22,039 nt of DNA from a virus. The notes beneath the pieces were generated by a model, which was not told where the DNA came from, ran no database searches, and saw only the letters and a list, made by a program, of their open reading frames with translations. Location of the stretch: positions 1 through 22,039 of IMG/VR virus record IMGVR_UViG_3300030328_002951; one strand, written 5' to 3'. This document shows positions 14,766 through 21,281 of the stretch, piece by piece (position 1 is the stretch's first letter; the number at the start of each line of letters is the position of its first letter). Position numbers and translations under genes: made by a program.

Positions 14766-15602
14766 ATGGATTTAGAAAACATAAAAGCGTATGAAATTCT
14801 TCGAAATGAAGAATATGAAAAATATACAGAAAAGAAAGGAAACTTTGATTATTTATCTTGGGCAGTTGCTTGGGATAAGGTTAAAAAGAACTTTCAAGAA
14901 GTCACGTACAAAACTCATGAATACAAAACAATCATTAACGGAAACGAATTAACCCTTCCGTATATGATAGCACCCAATCAAACTGCAATGGTTAAAGTAG
15001 ACATTGCTATTGTAGACAACAATAATGAAGAAATGACAACTACAATGGAATTAGCCGTTAGAGACAATAGAATGCAAGCCGTCGTAGATCCTCCTATGAC
15101 ATTGGTAGAAAACACCATACGTCGTTGTTTAGCTAAAGGTATTTCAACTTTAACGGGGTTTGGTATTGAACTCTGGTTTGGTGAAGACATTAAAGGTTTG
15201 GATCACAATGATCGTCTTCCTACACATTTGTGTGGCTCTAAGATTGTTATTGGACAAACCACTCAAAAGCAAAGTCTTGAACTAGACCGATTGATGAGAG
15301 ATCCAAATTGTTTAGTATCCGATCAAGATCGAATTAAGAAAGTAAAGCTATCTGCTTGGAACATTACAGAAGCTGAAGCTCAAATTCTTATTGCAGATGT
15401 TAAACAAGGTATTGTGAACAATAAAAAGCCTACTAGAACGGCTTTAAATAAAATTGAGAAGATGTTGGATTCTCTAGATATAGACACGGAAAAGAAAACC
15501 AAACACAAGAAATGGTTATCCTCAGGTATTACAAATAAACAACTTGAGGCATTTAAAGTGAAATTGGAAAATTTTAAACCTAAAGAAACAGCGAGTAATT
15601 AA
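14766..15602 (+). CDS. DUF1071 / Sak3-type single-strand annealing protein
   Basis: 278 aa with AAAGGAACC before the ATG. Residues 28-145 show the family pattern: YLSWAVAWDKVKKNFQEVTYK, an extended beta region with PYMIAP, then ELAVRDNRMQAVVDPP, NTIRRCLAKGI and the GFGIELWFGED end. The C-terminal ~130 residues are helical and basic. Sak3 proteins belong to the Rad52/Redbeta-like group of phage annealing proteins: they bind single-stranded DNA and promote annealing-based recombination. Neighbours with a putative ssDNA-binding protein, primase-helicase and resolvase match this role. The start of the next gene follows the stop directly (TAA then ATG). Confidence 0.85.
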   Translation: MDLENIKAYEILRNEEYEKYTEKKGNFDYLSWAVAWDKVKKNFQEVTYKTHEYKTIINGNELTLPYMIAPNQTAMVKVDIAIVDNNNEEMTTTMELAVRDNRMQAVVDPPMTLVENTIRRCLAKGISTLTGFGIELWFGEDIKGLDHNDRLPTHLCGSKIVIGQTTQKQSLELDRLMRDPNCLVSDQDRIKKVKLSAWNITEAEAQILIADVKQGIVNNKKPTRTALNKIEKMLDSLDIDTEKKTKHKKWLSSGITNKQLEAFKVKLENFKPKETASN

Positions 15603-16211
15603 ATGGGATTTAATATAGGATCTAGCGTCAGCAATGGAGCTGGTAACGATTGGCCTAAGGGCGTATACATAGATAAGGTTAAAATAGTTAACATTGAAAA
15701 TAAAGAAGATAAATACGATAACGATATTTCTATTTGCATTGAAGGAAAACCTCAAAACAGTAAATCAAAATACAATGTTGTGTGGTACATGAACGGTAAT
15801 CACGCTAAAGATAAAGGCGTGTCTTCAGATTGGGGTTCTACAAAATCAGAACCTCCTGTAAAGAACGGCTCATGGAAGATTAGACATTTTCTTCAAGAAT
15901 TAGGTGTTGAAAATAAAACACCTATGACAGAAGATTATAAAGGTCTTAGCGAAGAATGTATTCGTGACTGTATTGACAGAGAAGTTTATATCTTACGTTA
16001 TGAAATAACCGATAAAACACAAACGGGTAACTTTAAACGTAGAGTGTGGTTTTGGTATGCAAGTAAAGACAAAGGAATTAAATCTTTATTAGATAAGTGG
16101 AATTCTTTTAAAGATAAGCCAAAGAACTACAACGCCGCACCCGCAGAAAAGATGAAAAGTATGTGGGATAATAGCCCCGTTGAAGATGACGATACTCCGG
16201 ATCTAAACTAA
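15603..16211 (+). CDS. Putative single-stranded DNA-binding protein
   Basis: 202 aa. The N-terminus (GNDWPKGVYIDKVKIVNIENK) and middle look beta-rich, with YNVVWYMNGNH, SWKIRHFLQELG and DREVYILRYEITDK, then RRVWFWYASKDKGI. The C-terminus is acidic, ending SPVEDDDTPDLN, like the acidic tip of SSB proteins. It directly follows the annealing protein without its own good ribosome site, so the pair is probably coupled. The SSB-like role is inferred from composition and context; no OB-fold signature can be proven by eye. A further possibility is a general recombination accessory protein. Confidence 0.55.
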   Translation: MGFNIGSSVSNGAGNDWPKGVYIDKVKIVNIENKEDKYDNDISICIEGKPQNSKSKYNVVWYMNGNHAKDKGVSSDWGSTKSEPPVKNGSWKIRHFLQELGVENKTPMTEDYKGLSEECIRDCIDREVYILRYEITDKTQTGNFKRRVWFWYASKDKGIKSLLDKWNSFKDKPKNYNAAPAEKMKSMWDNSPVEDDDTPDLN

Positions 16212-16525
16212 TGAGTGTATTTAAAAGTAGTCTTGGAATGTCTAAATCCGCTCCAAGAAAAAAATACAACAGTGAGGATTTAATTGTAGAGTGGTTATCC
16301 ATGATACCTCATCAATCTGTAATAGGATCGCATCATATTCAAATGGATGTGGCTCAATGGATTAAGTCAACGTATGGAGTCTTTTTCAATCCCGATACAC
16401 TTATGCGAAAATTCAGAGGGATAAAGAATGAGAAACAATATATGTTGAAAGATGCGGGTGTAATTCTAAAACGAGTTAAGACACAAGGAAAGGAAAAATC
16501 TTGGGAAGTTCTGAACGCTTCGTAG
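16211..16525 (+). CDS. Hypothetical 104-aa basic protein, possibly winged-helix
   Basis: The ATG at 16211 overlaps the preceding stop (TAATG). The product is basic and has a pattern SEDLIVEWLSMIPHQSVIG, then VAQWIKSTYGVFFNPDTLMRKFRGI, which could form a winged helix, followed by a basic KRVKTQGKEKSWEVL end. Its C-terminal codons hold the AAAGGAAAA ribosome site of the primase-helicase, whose TTG start lies inside this gene (25-nt overlap). No function is assigned. Confidence 0.65.
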   Translation: MSVFKSSLGMSKSAPRKKYNSEDLIVEWLSMIPHQSVIGSHHIQMDVAQWIKSTYGVFFNPDTLMRKFRGIKNEKQYMLKDAGVILKRVKTQGKEKSWEVLNAS

Positions 16526-18306
16526 AAATTGCTTCGGGTCACATAACTAATAGAGGTCGGGCAGATTTAATAAAGAATCTGCCTAACCTTATTGGCAAAA
16601 CAGAGAATGAGCATGAGTTGTATCACAGTTGGTATTCATTTGATAGTGAACTCAATCGTCATCTCAATGCTAAGAAAACTATTAGTTCATTTCGAGGTTC
16701 TTACTATATAGATAAAATTATCTTAGATATAGACAAGCAAAGTTTATCCGATACCGAGTTTTTAAGTTTTATTCGGTATTTTGTTAATGAAACATTGCAA
16801 AATGATTTTCAAATTAAAGAAGATCATATTCAAGTGTGGTTTAGTGGAACTGGATTTCACATTGTACTTCCTAATTTATTTGGATTTAAACCTTCTTTAG
16901 ATCTTCCTATGACGGTTAAAAGCACGTTAGTTGATGTGTTCCCTGATTGTGATAGTATTTATGATGGAGCAAGGTTGATTAGAGCCCCTTTCAGTTTTAA
17001 TAAAAAAAGTGGTTTATTTAAAATACCACTTACATTAAAAGAGTTGTATAAACTGTCTTTTGATGACATTAAAAAGAAAGCCTCTACCCTTCCAAAGAAA
17101 ATTGATTTTGCAAAATACGATTTTGAAGAAGTTGATCCGTATTTAAATCGATTCTTAAAGTTGTACGTTCCTAAACCTATACAAAATCAAGAAACCAGTC
17201 GTTCTGCTTTTGACATGGATCCAAGTACCGTAGTCACTTGTATGCAAACTGTATTGTCTAAATCTCCTGTACATGGAGAAACCAATGATACAATGATGCG
17301 ATTAGCGGGTTGGATGAGACGAAACGGAATGCCTAGAGAAATTGTGTATCGTACTTTATCAGAGTGGTCTGGAAACGATAAGGAAGCACAATCTACTACC
17401 AATAGTGAGTTTGATAAAGGATATAACTATTGGTGTGACGATCCTATTATGGCAAAGCATTGTGATCCTAAATGTATCCACTTTAAACGTAAAGATTATT
17501 CTATGGCAATTAAGAGTGCTAAAACACTTGCTGAGAATTATGCAAAATTTCTTAGAGATGGTATCTCTGAAAAAGCGTTTAATTACAAAGATCTGTATGG
17601 ATTGAATAACGACTCCTGGGCGATGCCGGGTGAGTTGATTATTATCCTTGGAGACACCGGTATGGGTAAGTCTACTTATATCTCTAACTTAGCTATTCAG
17701 TTAAATAAACATCGTATTATGTATTTGTCATTAGAAAATAATGAACACTTAACCATAAAACGTATGTCTCAAATGGCTGAAGGGTATACGCAAAGAGAAA
17801 TCAATAAGCACTACGCAGAATTAAAAGATCCTAAAAATCTTTATTCTCATTTAGAGCATATTCAATTTGCACATATTCCTCCCGAAATAGATAAGCTTCA
17901 AGAACAAGTAGCGTATATGAAACCTCATATCGTTATTGTAGATCCTACTGATGAAATTCATGTGAAAGGTTCTCAAAATGATTTTGATCGTATGAATAAA
18001 ATTATTGGAAAACTGAAAGAGATTGCTAATAACCAAGAATGCATTGTTATTGCAGTTCATCACATTAATAAAGATTCAGGTCGTAGTGGATACGTAGATA
18101 TACACTCAGCAAAAGGAACGAGTAACGTAGTTCAGAAAGCTGATAAAGTTTTTACAATTAACGGTAAAGGTACGGAAAGTGGTCGAATGCTTTATACCGA
18201 AAAGAATAGAGACGGTGGGCGTTGGAAAGTAATGTTTGAATTTGATAAACAAAAAATGTTATTTATTCCATTACCTCCTCCTTCTCTTGGAGATTACAGT
18301 AAATGA
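16501..18306 (+). CDS. PrimPol primase-helicase fusion
   Basis: 601 aa. Residues 68-170 are an archaeo-eukaryotic primase (PrimPol) domain: D76-x-D78 (IILDIDKQ), S115-G-T-G-F-H120, and DGARLIRAPFSFNKKSGL with R158, R161, S165 and K169. A linker with NDTMMRLAGWMRRNGMPRE and a Cys/His set (C312, C321, C325, H328) follows. From 378 comes a SF4/RecA-like helicase: Walker A GDTGMGKST at 384-392, Walker B IVIVD at 477-481 and HHIN at 520-523. It would prime and unwind phage DNA. The start is TTG at 16501 with AAAGGAAAA upstream, inside the previous gene; no in-frame ATG precedes residue 137. Confidence 0.93.
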   Translation: MGSSERFVEIASGHITNRGRADLIKNLPNLIGKTENEHELYHSWYSFDSELNRHLNAKKTISSFRGSYYIDKIILDIDKQSLSDTEFLSFIRYFVNETLQNDFQIKEDHIQVWFSGTGFHIVLPNLFGFKPSLDLPMTVKSTLVDVFPDCDSIYDGARLIRAPFSFNKKSGLFKIPLTLKELYKLSFDDIKKKASTLPKKIDFAKYDFEEVDPYLNRFLKLYVPKPIQNQETSRSAFDMDPSTVVTCMQTVLSKSPVHGETNDTMMRLAGWMRRNGMPREIVYRTLSEWSGNDKEAQSTTNSEFDKGYNYWCDDPIMAKHCDPKCIHFKRKDYSMAIKSAKTLAENYAKFLRDGISEKAFNYKDLYGLNNDSWAMPGELIIILGDTGMGKSTYISNLAIQLNKHRIMYLSLENNEHLTIKRMSQMAEGYTQREINKHYAELKDPKNLYSHLEHIQFAHIPPEIDKLQEQVAYMKPHIVIVDPTDEIHVKGSQNDFDRMNKIIGKLKEIANNQECIVIAVHHINKDSGRSGYVDIHSAKGTSNVVQKADKVFTINGKGTESGRMLYTEKNRDGGRWKVMFEFDKQKMLFIPLPPPSLGDYSK

Positions 18307-18494
18307 AATACGTAATAAGAGTTCAGACTCAAAACAATGCTGAAGGTGTTGGCTTGAGAATGATTTTGTTAAGCATTATAAATATGTTTATAGGGATCCA
18401 TTCTATAAACGGAGAACACGTCAATTTAGGCTTGGGTTTTGGACCGCTTGAAATGAGTGTGACTTTACATAGATGGACTAGGTGGTTACCTTGA
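18303..18494 (+). CDS. Hypothetical 63-aa protein with a hydrophobic segment
   Basis: The ATG at 18303 overlaps the helicase stop (ATGA) and GGAGAT lies 9 nt upstream. The first 15 residues are polar-to-mixed, and residues 16-33 (VGLRMILLSIINMFIGIH) are hydrophobic, perhaps one membrane-associated segment. The rest is Gly-rich with a WTRWLP end. The stop overlaps the TTG start of the resolvase gene. Moderate confidence because the sequence is short and unrecognised. Confidence 0.5.
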   Translation: MKYVIRVQTQNNAEGVGLRMILLSIINMFIGIHSINGEHVNLGLGFGPLEMSVTLHRWTRWLP

Positions 18495-18793
18495 GTCACC
18501 CTAGTAAGATAAAAGGCAATAAGTTTGAACGTGAATTGGTAGACCTCGCCAAAGCGTGGGGTCTATCAGCTAAAAGAGCGTGGGGTAGTAATGGCCGCTC
18601 TCTTGGAATGCACGATGAAGTGGATTGTATTATTGATGATTTAACAGTTCAAGCAAAAAGAAGAAAGAGTATCGCTTCATTTTTAAAATGTGAGCATACT
18701 GACATAGTAGCTTTTAGAGAAGATAGAGGAGATACGTATGTTCTAATGAAATATGAAAAGTTACTTGATATAATAAAGAAATTCAGAGGATAA
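18491..18793 (+). CDS. PD-(D/E)xK nuclease, Holliday-junction-resolvase-like
   Basis: 100 aa when started at TTG 18491, preceded by AGGTGG at 5 nt and overlapping the previous stop (TTGA); GTG at 18482 would add three residues and is also possible. The core is KGNKFERELVDLAKAWGL (active-site E13/E15), then a W-G-S-N-G segment, MHDEVDCIIDD (D45 in this numbering) and VQAKRRKS (Q54-x-K56). This matches the E...D...(E/Q)-x-K pattern of the restriction-endonuclease fold, close to archaeal-type Hjc resolvases. It would resolve branched recombination intermediates before packaging. Neighbours (helicase upstream, annealing protein further up) fit. Confidence 0.8.
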   Translation: MSHPSKIKGNKFERELVDLAKAWGLSAKRAWGSNGRSLGMHDEVDCIIDDLTVQAKRRKSIASFLKCEHTDIVAFREDRGDTYVLMKYEKLLDIIKKFRG

Positions 18794-18794
18794 C

Positions 18795-19013
18795 ATGAAA
18801 ATAGAATTTGTAAAGCCAGTATTTCACATAGATAAGTTTTTTAAAATAGCTGATCATTTACTTAGGGCAGATGACTATGAGTTGGTTGAAATGGGTCGTG
18901 CTATGAGAAAAGCTTATGAGAATCAAATGGTTGAGGTTGAAGAAAAACCACATGATGATTTAGGAAAAGGTATCTACGCTCCCGATAAATGTGAAACTGG
19001 AACGTGTGATTAA
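18795..19013 (+). CDS. Hypothetical 72-aa acidic protein
   Basis: The ATG at 18795 has AGAGGAT 4 nt upstream and starts 1 nt after the resolvase stop. It is amphipathic and acidic (MKIEFVKPVFHIDKFFKIADHLLRADDYELVEMGRAMRKAYENQ as the helical core), ending in a C-x-x-x-x-C pair (CETGTCD). It may be a small regulatory or DNA-metabolism protein. Not recognised. Confidence 0.7.
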   Translation: MKIEFVKPVFHIDKFFKIADHLLRADDYELVEMGRAMRKAYENQMVEVEEKPHDDLGKGIYAPDKCETGTCD

Positions 19014-19019
19014 AGCTTA

Positions 19020-19093
19020 TGGGGGTAGTTGCTATAAATAAGGCTCCAACTATAGAGTATTTATACAGCGAATTAACGTCTACGCTGCCCCCA
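19020..19093 (+). ncRNA. Structured RNA candidate closed by a GGGGG/CCCCC stem
   Basis: TGGGGGTAG (19020-19028) pairs with CTGCCCCCA (19085-19093), nine pairs with one G-U. Inside, TATAAATA at 19033-19040 pairs with TATTTATA at 19058-19065, which in turn encloses CTC (19044-19046) and GAG (19055-19057). CAGCG/CGCTG can pair in an alternative fold. The 72-nt size and 7-bp end stem resemble a tRNA, but D-, anticodon- and T-arms do not fit. A second hairpin, GTAAACG/CGTTTAC, lies at 19143-19170. An ORF across this stretch (19019-19207) has no ribosome site. Confidence 0.5.
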
Positions 19094-19281
19094 ATTAAAC
19101 ATTTGAGTTCCTGTAGACATAAAAGAATTTCTCAAACTAAACGTAAACGTGGAATATATAAAGCGTTTACACATATTTATGAATATAAAAATATTATTTG
19201 TAATTAGTTCTGAGATTAATTATGGCAAATATGGTTTGGCGATCAATTACGGGAACTCAATAAACTTAAAAGGAGACTTAT

Positions 19282-19425
19282 ATGATATTAGTAATAAGCT
19301 TTTTATTGATAGGTATTTTTATTTTAACAGTCGGGTTTATCGATAGAAAAATAACCGAAAACCAAGACAGACTTTTTTATGAAAATGAAGAACTTTTAAA
19401 TCAAGAGTCTAAAGGAAATATTTAA
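19282..19425 (+). CDS. 47-aa membrane-anchored coiled-coil micropeptide
   Basis: The ATG at 19282 has an excellent AAAAGGAGACT upstream. Residues 1-18 (MILVISFLLIGIFILTVG) are a membrane segment; the rest (DRKITENQDRLFYENEELLNQESKG) is a charged helix. This gives a type-II-like or signal-anchor topology. The stop overlaps the next ATG (TAATG), coupling it to the MazG-like gene. Phage micropeptides with this shape include superinfection-exclusion and anti-host factors, but the assignment here is open. Confidence 0.75.
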   Translation: MILVISFLLIGIFILTVGFIDRKITENQDRLFYENEELLNQESKGNI

Positions 19426-19652
19426 TGCTAAATAAAGGATATAATTTAGAAATCGTTGCAAAAGTAATTGAAAGACTTGAAAAAGGTAAACGTGAATACG
19501 CTCAAGAAGTAGACATTCATGACGGTAGAGAATGGATACAGGAAACCATTGAAGAAGTTCTTGATGCTTTAGTCTATCTTTCTGCCAAATTGCTTATGAT
19601 TCAAGAAAAAGACAAGGAACATAATAAATCGGATGTTCCAAAGGACAGGTAA
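19425..19652 (+). CDS. MazG-like nucleotide pyrophosphohydrolase (short)
   Basis: 75 aa with AAAGGAAA upstream of the ATG, which overlaps the previous stop. The segment HDGREWIQETIEEVLDALVYLSAKLL carries E40, E43-E44 and D47, the EExxD-type metal-binding set of the MazG/all-alpha NTP pyrophosphohydrolase superfamily. The gene is shorter than a complete single-domain MazG (about 100 residues) and lacks an obvious second metal-site helix after position 60, so it may be a minimal phage version needing dimerisation. In phages, such proteins are thought to remove abnormal nucleotides or alarmones. Confidence 0.7.
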   Translation: MLNKGYNLEIVAKVIERLEKGKREYAQEVDIHDGREWIQETIEEVLDALVYLSAKLLMIQEKDKEHNKSDVPKDR

Positions 19653-19653
19653 A

Positions 19654-19884
19654 ATGGAATGGGTGATAAAGCGTTTAATGGTAAATGCTCAACAAAAAAA
19701 TGCATACATAACTAAAACACCTAGAAGTATTTCTAAAAGCGATTCTAATAGACTTAGATATTGCATAGAATGTAAAAATGTGTATGAAAAAACAAGATAT
19801 AATAACAATATAGTTATGCATGGGAAACACATCCCTACTTTGGGAAAAGAAAGAGAACTTTGTAAATACTGTGAGGATAAATAA
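19654..19884 (+). CDS. 76-aa zinc-finger-like protein
   Basis: The ATG at 19654 is preceded by AAAGGACAGG; an upstream in-frame start at 19633 lies inside the MazG-like gene. It is basic at the N-terminus (VIKRLMVNAQQKN, RSISKSDSNRLR), then has a C-x-x-C pair (CIEC) and a second pair near the end (CKYC), fitting one zinc site. Its TAA overlaps the next ATG. DNA or protein binding is possible; no family is recognised. Confidence 0.7.
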   Translation: MEWVIKRLMVNAQQKNAYITKTPRSISKSDSNRLRYCIECKNVYEKTRYNNNIVMHGKHIPTLGKERELCKYCEDK

Positions 19885-20051
19885 TGATTATTGCTGATAT
19901 TGCAGATTGGTTAGTTGATTTTTTTATATTTAGTCTTTCGTTGTTTTTTACTTCGATAGGCATTTTTACCACAATGGGTATTTTATTATTAATACTGTAC
20001 TATTATAAAGAATGGAAAGTATTTAAAACAAAAAGGAGGACATCTAGCTAA
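19884..20051 (+). CDS. 55-aa integral membrane micropeptide (A)
   Basis: The ATG at 19884 shares bases with the preceding stop (TAATG). A short polar start (MIIADIADWLVD) is followed by about 30 hydrophobic residues that could form one long or two short membrane spans (FFIFSLSLFFTSIGIF, then TTMGILLLILYYY), with a basic C-terminus (KEWKVFKTKRRTSS). It is directly followed, again by TAATG, by a second membrane peptide. The pair could be a small membrane complex; a holin-type function is conceivable, but no lysin gene is nearby. Confidence 0.7.
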   Translation: MIIADIADWLVDFFIFSLSLFFTSIGIFTTMGILLLILYYYKEWKVFKTKRRTSS

Positions 20052-20218
20052 TGTTACCTTACTATATATATGAAGTGGCAATTACAGGGGTTATGGATAA
20101 TCTATTCCTCTGTTTTTGTATGATTGTGTTTTATTTTATGAATAAATATTGGCTGTTTCCTATATTGAAAGATATAGACAATAAGCTGACAATAATCATG
20201 GAGAAACTGCGTGGGTGA
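20051..20218 (+). CDS. 55-aa integral membrane micropeptide (B)
   Basis: The ATG at 20051 overlaps the stop of peptide A; AAAAGGAGGA lies 11 nt upstream, at the end of peptide A. An N-terminal MLPYYIYEVAITG is followed by a membrane segment (NLFLCFCMIVFYFM, with two Cys) and a charged C-terminus (ILKDIDNKLTIIMEKLRG). Its 3' end overlaps the GTG start of the next gene by 8 nt. It has the same length as peptide A but shows no clear sequence similarity to it. Confidence 0.7.
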   Translation: MLPYYIYEVAITGVMDNLFLCFCMIVFYFMNKYWLFPILKDIDNKLTIIMEKLRG

Positions 20219-20429
20219 TATTTACGAAAGCACCATACCTCAGTCTTTTTATGAATCTGAAATGCATCGCTTATCTGAAGCTGTAATGACTCAAGAAGTT
20301 GCTATAGAGGAGTCTTTAAAGATTCTAAAGCGTGTTAAAAGCAAATTGGTTTATATAAAAGAACATGAGGATCTCGTTCCTGATGCTGAACTGCAAAGCA
20401 TCATTGATATAATTAAAAAGGTTGTATAG
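20211..20429 (+). CDS. Hypothetical 72-aa coiled-coil protein
   Basis: The GTG at 20211 has TGGAGAAA about 6 nt upstream and starts within the 3' end of peptide B. The sequence is helical throughout (SEMHRLSEAVMTQEVAIEE, LKILKRVKSKLVYIKEHEDL, ELQSIIDIIKKVV). A soluble partner of the membrane peptides is a possibility from the coupling. No family is recognised. Confidence 0.65.
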   Translation: MGDIYESTIPQSFYESEMHRLSEAVMTQEVAIEESLKILKRVKSKLVYIKEHEDLVPDAELQSIIDIIKKVV

Positions 20430-20472
20430 ATATAATTAGGTAAGGGTAAGGAAGTCTAATGGAGATAATCCA

Positions 20473-20775
20473 ATGGCTTCCAGAGACAATGAAGAATACC
20501 GTAATAAAAAATGGGCAAGAATATATGATTTAAAATACTACTTCGGCAAACAAGCTGATGAGTGGATTGATCTCTTGCTAGTAGCAGAAGATAAGGCTCT
20601 TAACAGTTGGCGTGGTAAAAAACCAACTGAATACCCTCCTTATCTCTGCTTACAATGTAACCGATACTGGTCTTATGCGTTAAATAGTAGAAAAAAGAAG
20701 ATACAAATCTATTTACTAAATAGCGTATTTAAAGGGATCTTGTGTCAAAAACAAACTTGTAAAAATTGTAAGTAA
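20473..20775 (+). CDS. 100-aa zinc-ribbon-like protein
   Basis: The ATG at 20473 has TGGAGATAAT upstream. The N-terminal part (RNKKWARIYDLKYYFGKQADEWIDLLLVAEDKALN) is helical. The C-terminal part has C-x-x-C (CLQCNRYW) at about 78-81 and C...C-x-x-C (CQKQTCKNC) at the end, likely one zinc ion. The central basic helix (SRKKKIQIYLL) could contact nucleic acid. It is followed by the structured non-coding region at 20781-20888. Confidence 0.7.
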   Translation: MASRDNEEYRNKKWARIYDLKYYFGKQADEWIDLLLVAEDKALNSWRGKKPTEYPPYLCLQCNRYWSYALNSRKKKIQIYLLNSVFKGILCQKQTCKNCK

Positions 20776-20780
20776 GAGTA

Positions 20781-20888
20781 TTCAAGAGTAAAAAAAAAGT
20801 AACGTTTGGTAATATTATTAGCTCTTGAAACCCAAGTCTTTCAAAAGGAAAGCGGGTGTTTGTGGTCATCGCTGACTAAAACCACAAA
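20781..20888 (+). ncRNA. Three-hairpin intergenic RNA candidate
   Basis: Three consecutive stems fill this gap. P1: TTCAAGAG (20781-20788) with CTCTTGAA (20822-20829), perfect, enclosing a 33-nt A-rich segment. P2: ACCC (20830-20833) and CTTTC (20838-20842) with GAAAG (20848-20852) and GGGT (20854-20857). P3: TTTGTGGT (20859-20866) with ACCACAAA (20881-20888), with an alternative inner GTCA/TGAC helix. P1, P2 and P3 are directly adjacent. No reading frame explains it. It lies before the AAGGAGAG ribosome site of the 60-aa gene at 20913, so it may be a leader, a small RNA or an attenuator. No known class is recognised. Confidence 0.6.
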
Positions 20889-20912
20889 ATTTAAATAATT
20901 AAGGAGAGTTAA

Positions 20913-21095
20913 ATGACAGTTGAAGAGCTTATTAAAGCATTAAAAGATATAAAAGATCAAACCTTACCTATTAGAGTAATAGATAATGATTTTTGGGAAA
21001 ACAATAAATGGGTTACAGGAATTGGATCCATTAATAACACAGGAGACTCTGGGTATGAAGAATCTGGAGAAGTCGTGTTACTTATTGATGAATAA
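20913..21095 (+). CDS. Small 60-aa conserved-type phage protein
   Basis: The ATG at 20913 follows AAGGAGAG. The opening MTVEELIKALKDIKDQTLPIRV is a frequent pattern in short phage proteins (M-T-V-x-E-L-I-x-x-L), followed by IDNDFWENNKWVTGIG and an acidic end (ESGEVVLLIDE). No function is known. It is the first gene after the structured region. Confidence 0.7.
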   Translation: MTVEELIKALKDIKDQTLPIRVIDNDFWENNKWVTGIGSINNTGDSGYEESGEVVLLIDE

Positions 21096-21105
21096 GGATA
21101 TTATA

Positions 21106-21279
21106 ATGACAAAAAGGTTTAAACATTTAAGCAATCAAGAGTTAGTAAATAAAATAAATCAACGATATTTAAATGGTCAAAATGACGATGATTATGTAGC
21201 TGAATTATTTTATAGAAGAAGTGTTCAAGGTTTTAAAGTTATTCCTAAATGGAATACTTATGAAATAAAGGAGGATTAA
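21106..21279 (+). CDS. Hypothetical 57-aa protein
   Basis: The ATG at 21106 has AAGGAT 8 nt upstream. The frame is open upstream into the previous gene, but that extension has no ribosome site and is rejected. The sequence is MTKRFKHLSNQELVNKINQRY, then NDDDYVAELFYRRSV and a WNTYEIKED end. No family is recognised. The AAGGAGG at its 3' end serves the next gene. Confidence 0.65.
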   Translation: MTKRFKHLSNQELVNKINQRYLNGQNDDDYVAELFYRRSVQGFKVIPKWNTYEIKED

Positions 21280-21281
21280 AT

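Noticed and set aside
19021-19093. tRNA gene
   Set aside because: Only the end stem and overall length fit. No D-arm, 7-nt anticodon loop or TTCGA-type T-loop can be built.
19019-19207. 62-codon ORF after the 72-aa gene
   Set aside because: The ATG has no ribosome site and the frame runs through the GGGGG/CCCCC structured element; a non-coding reading fits better.
19149-19346. 65-codon ORF overlapping the 47-aa membrane peptide
   Set aside because: The start lacks a Shine-Dalgarno, while the overlapping ATG at 19282 has an excellent one and encodes a clean membrane segment.
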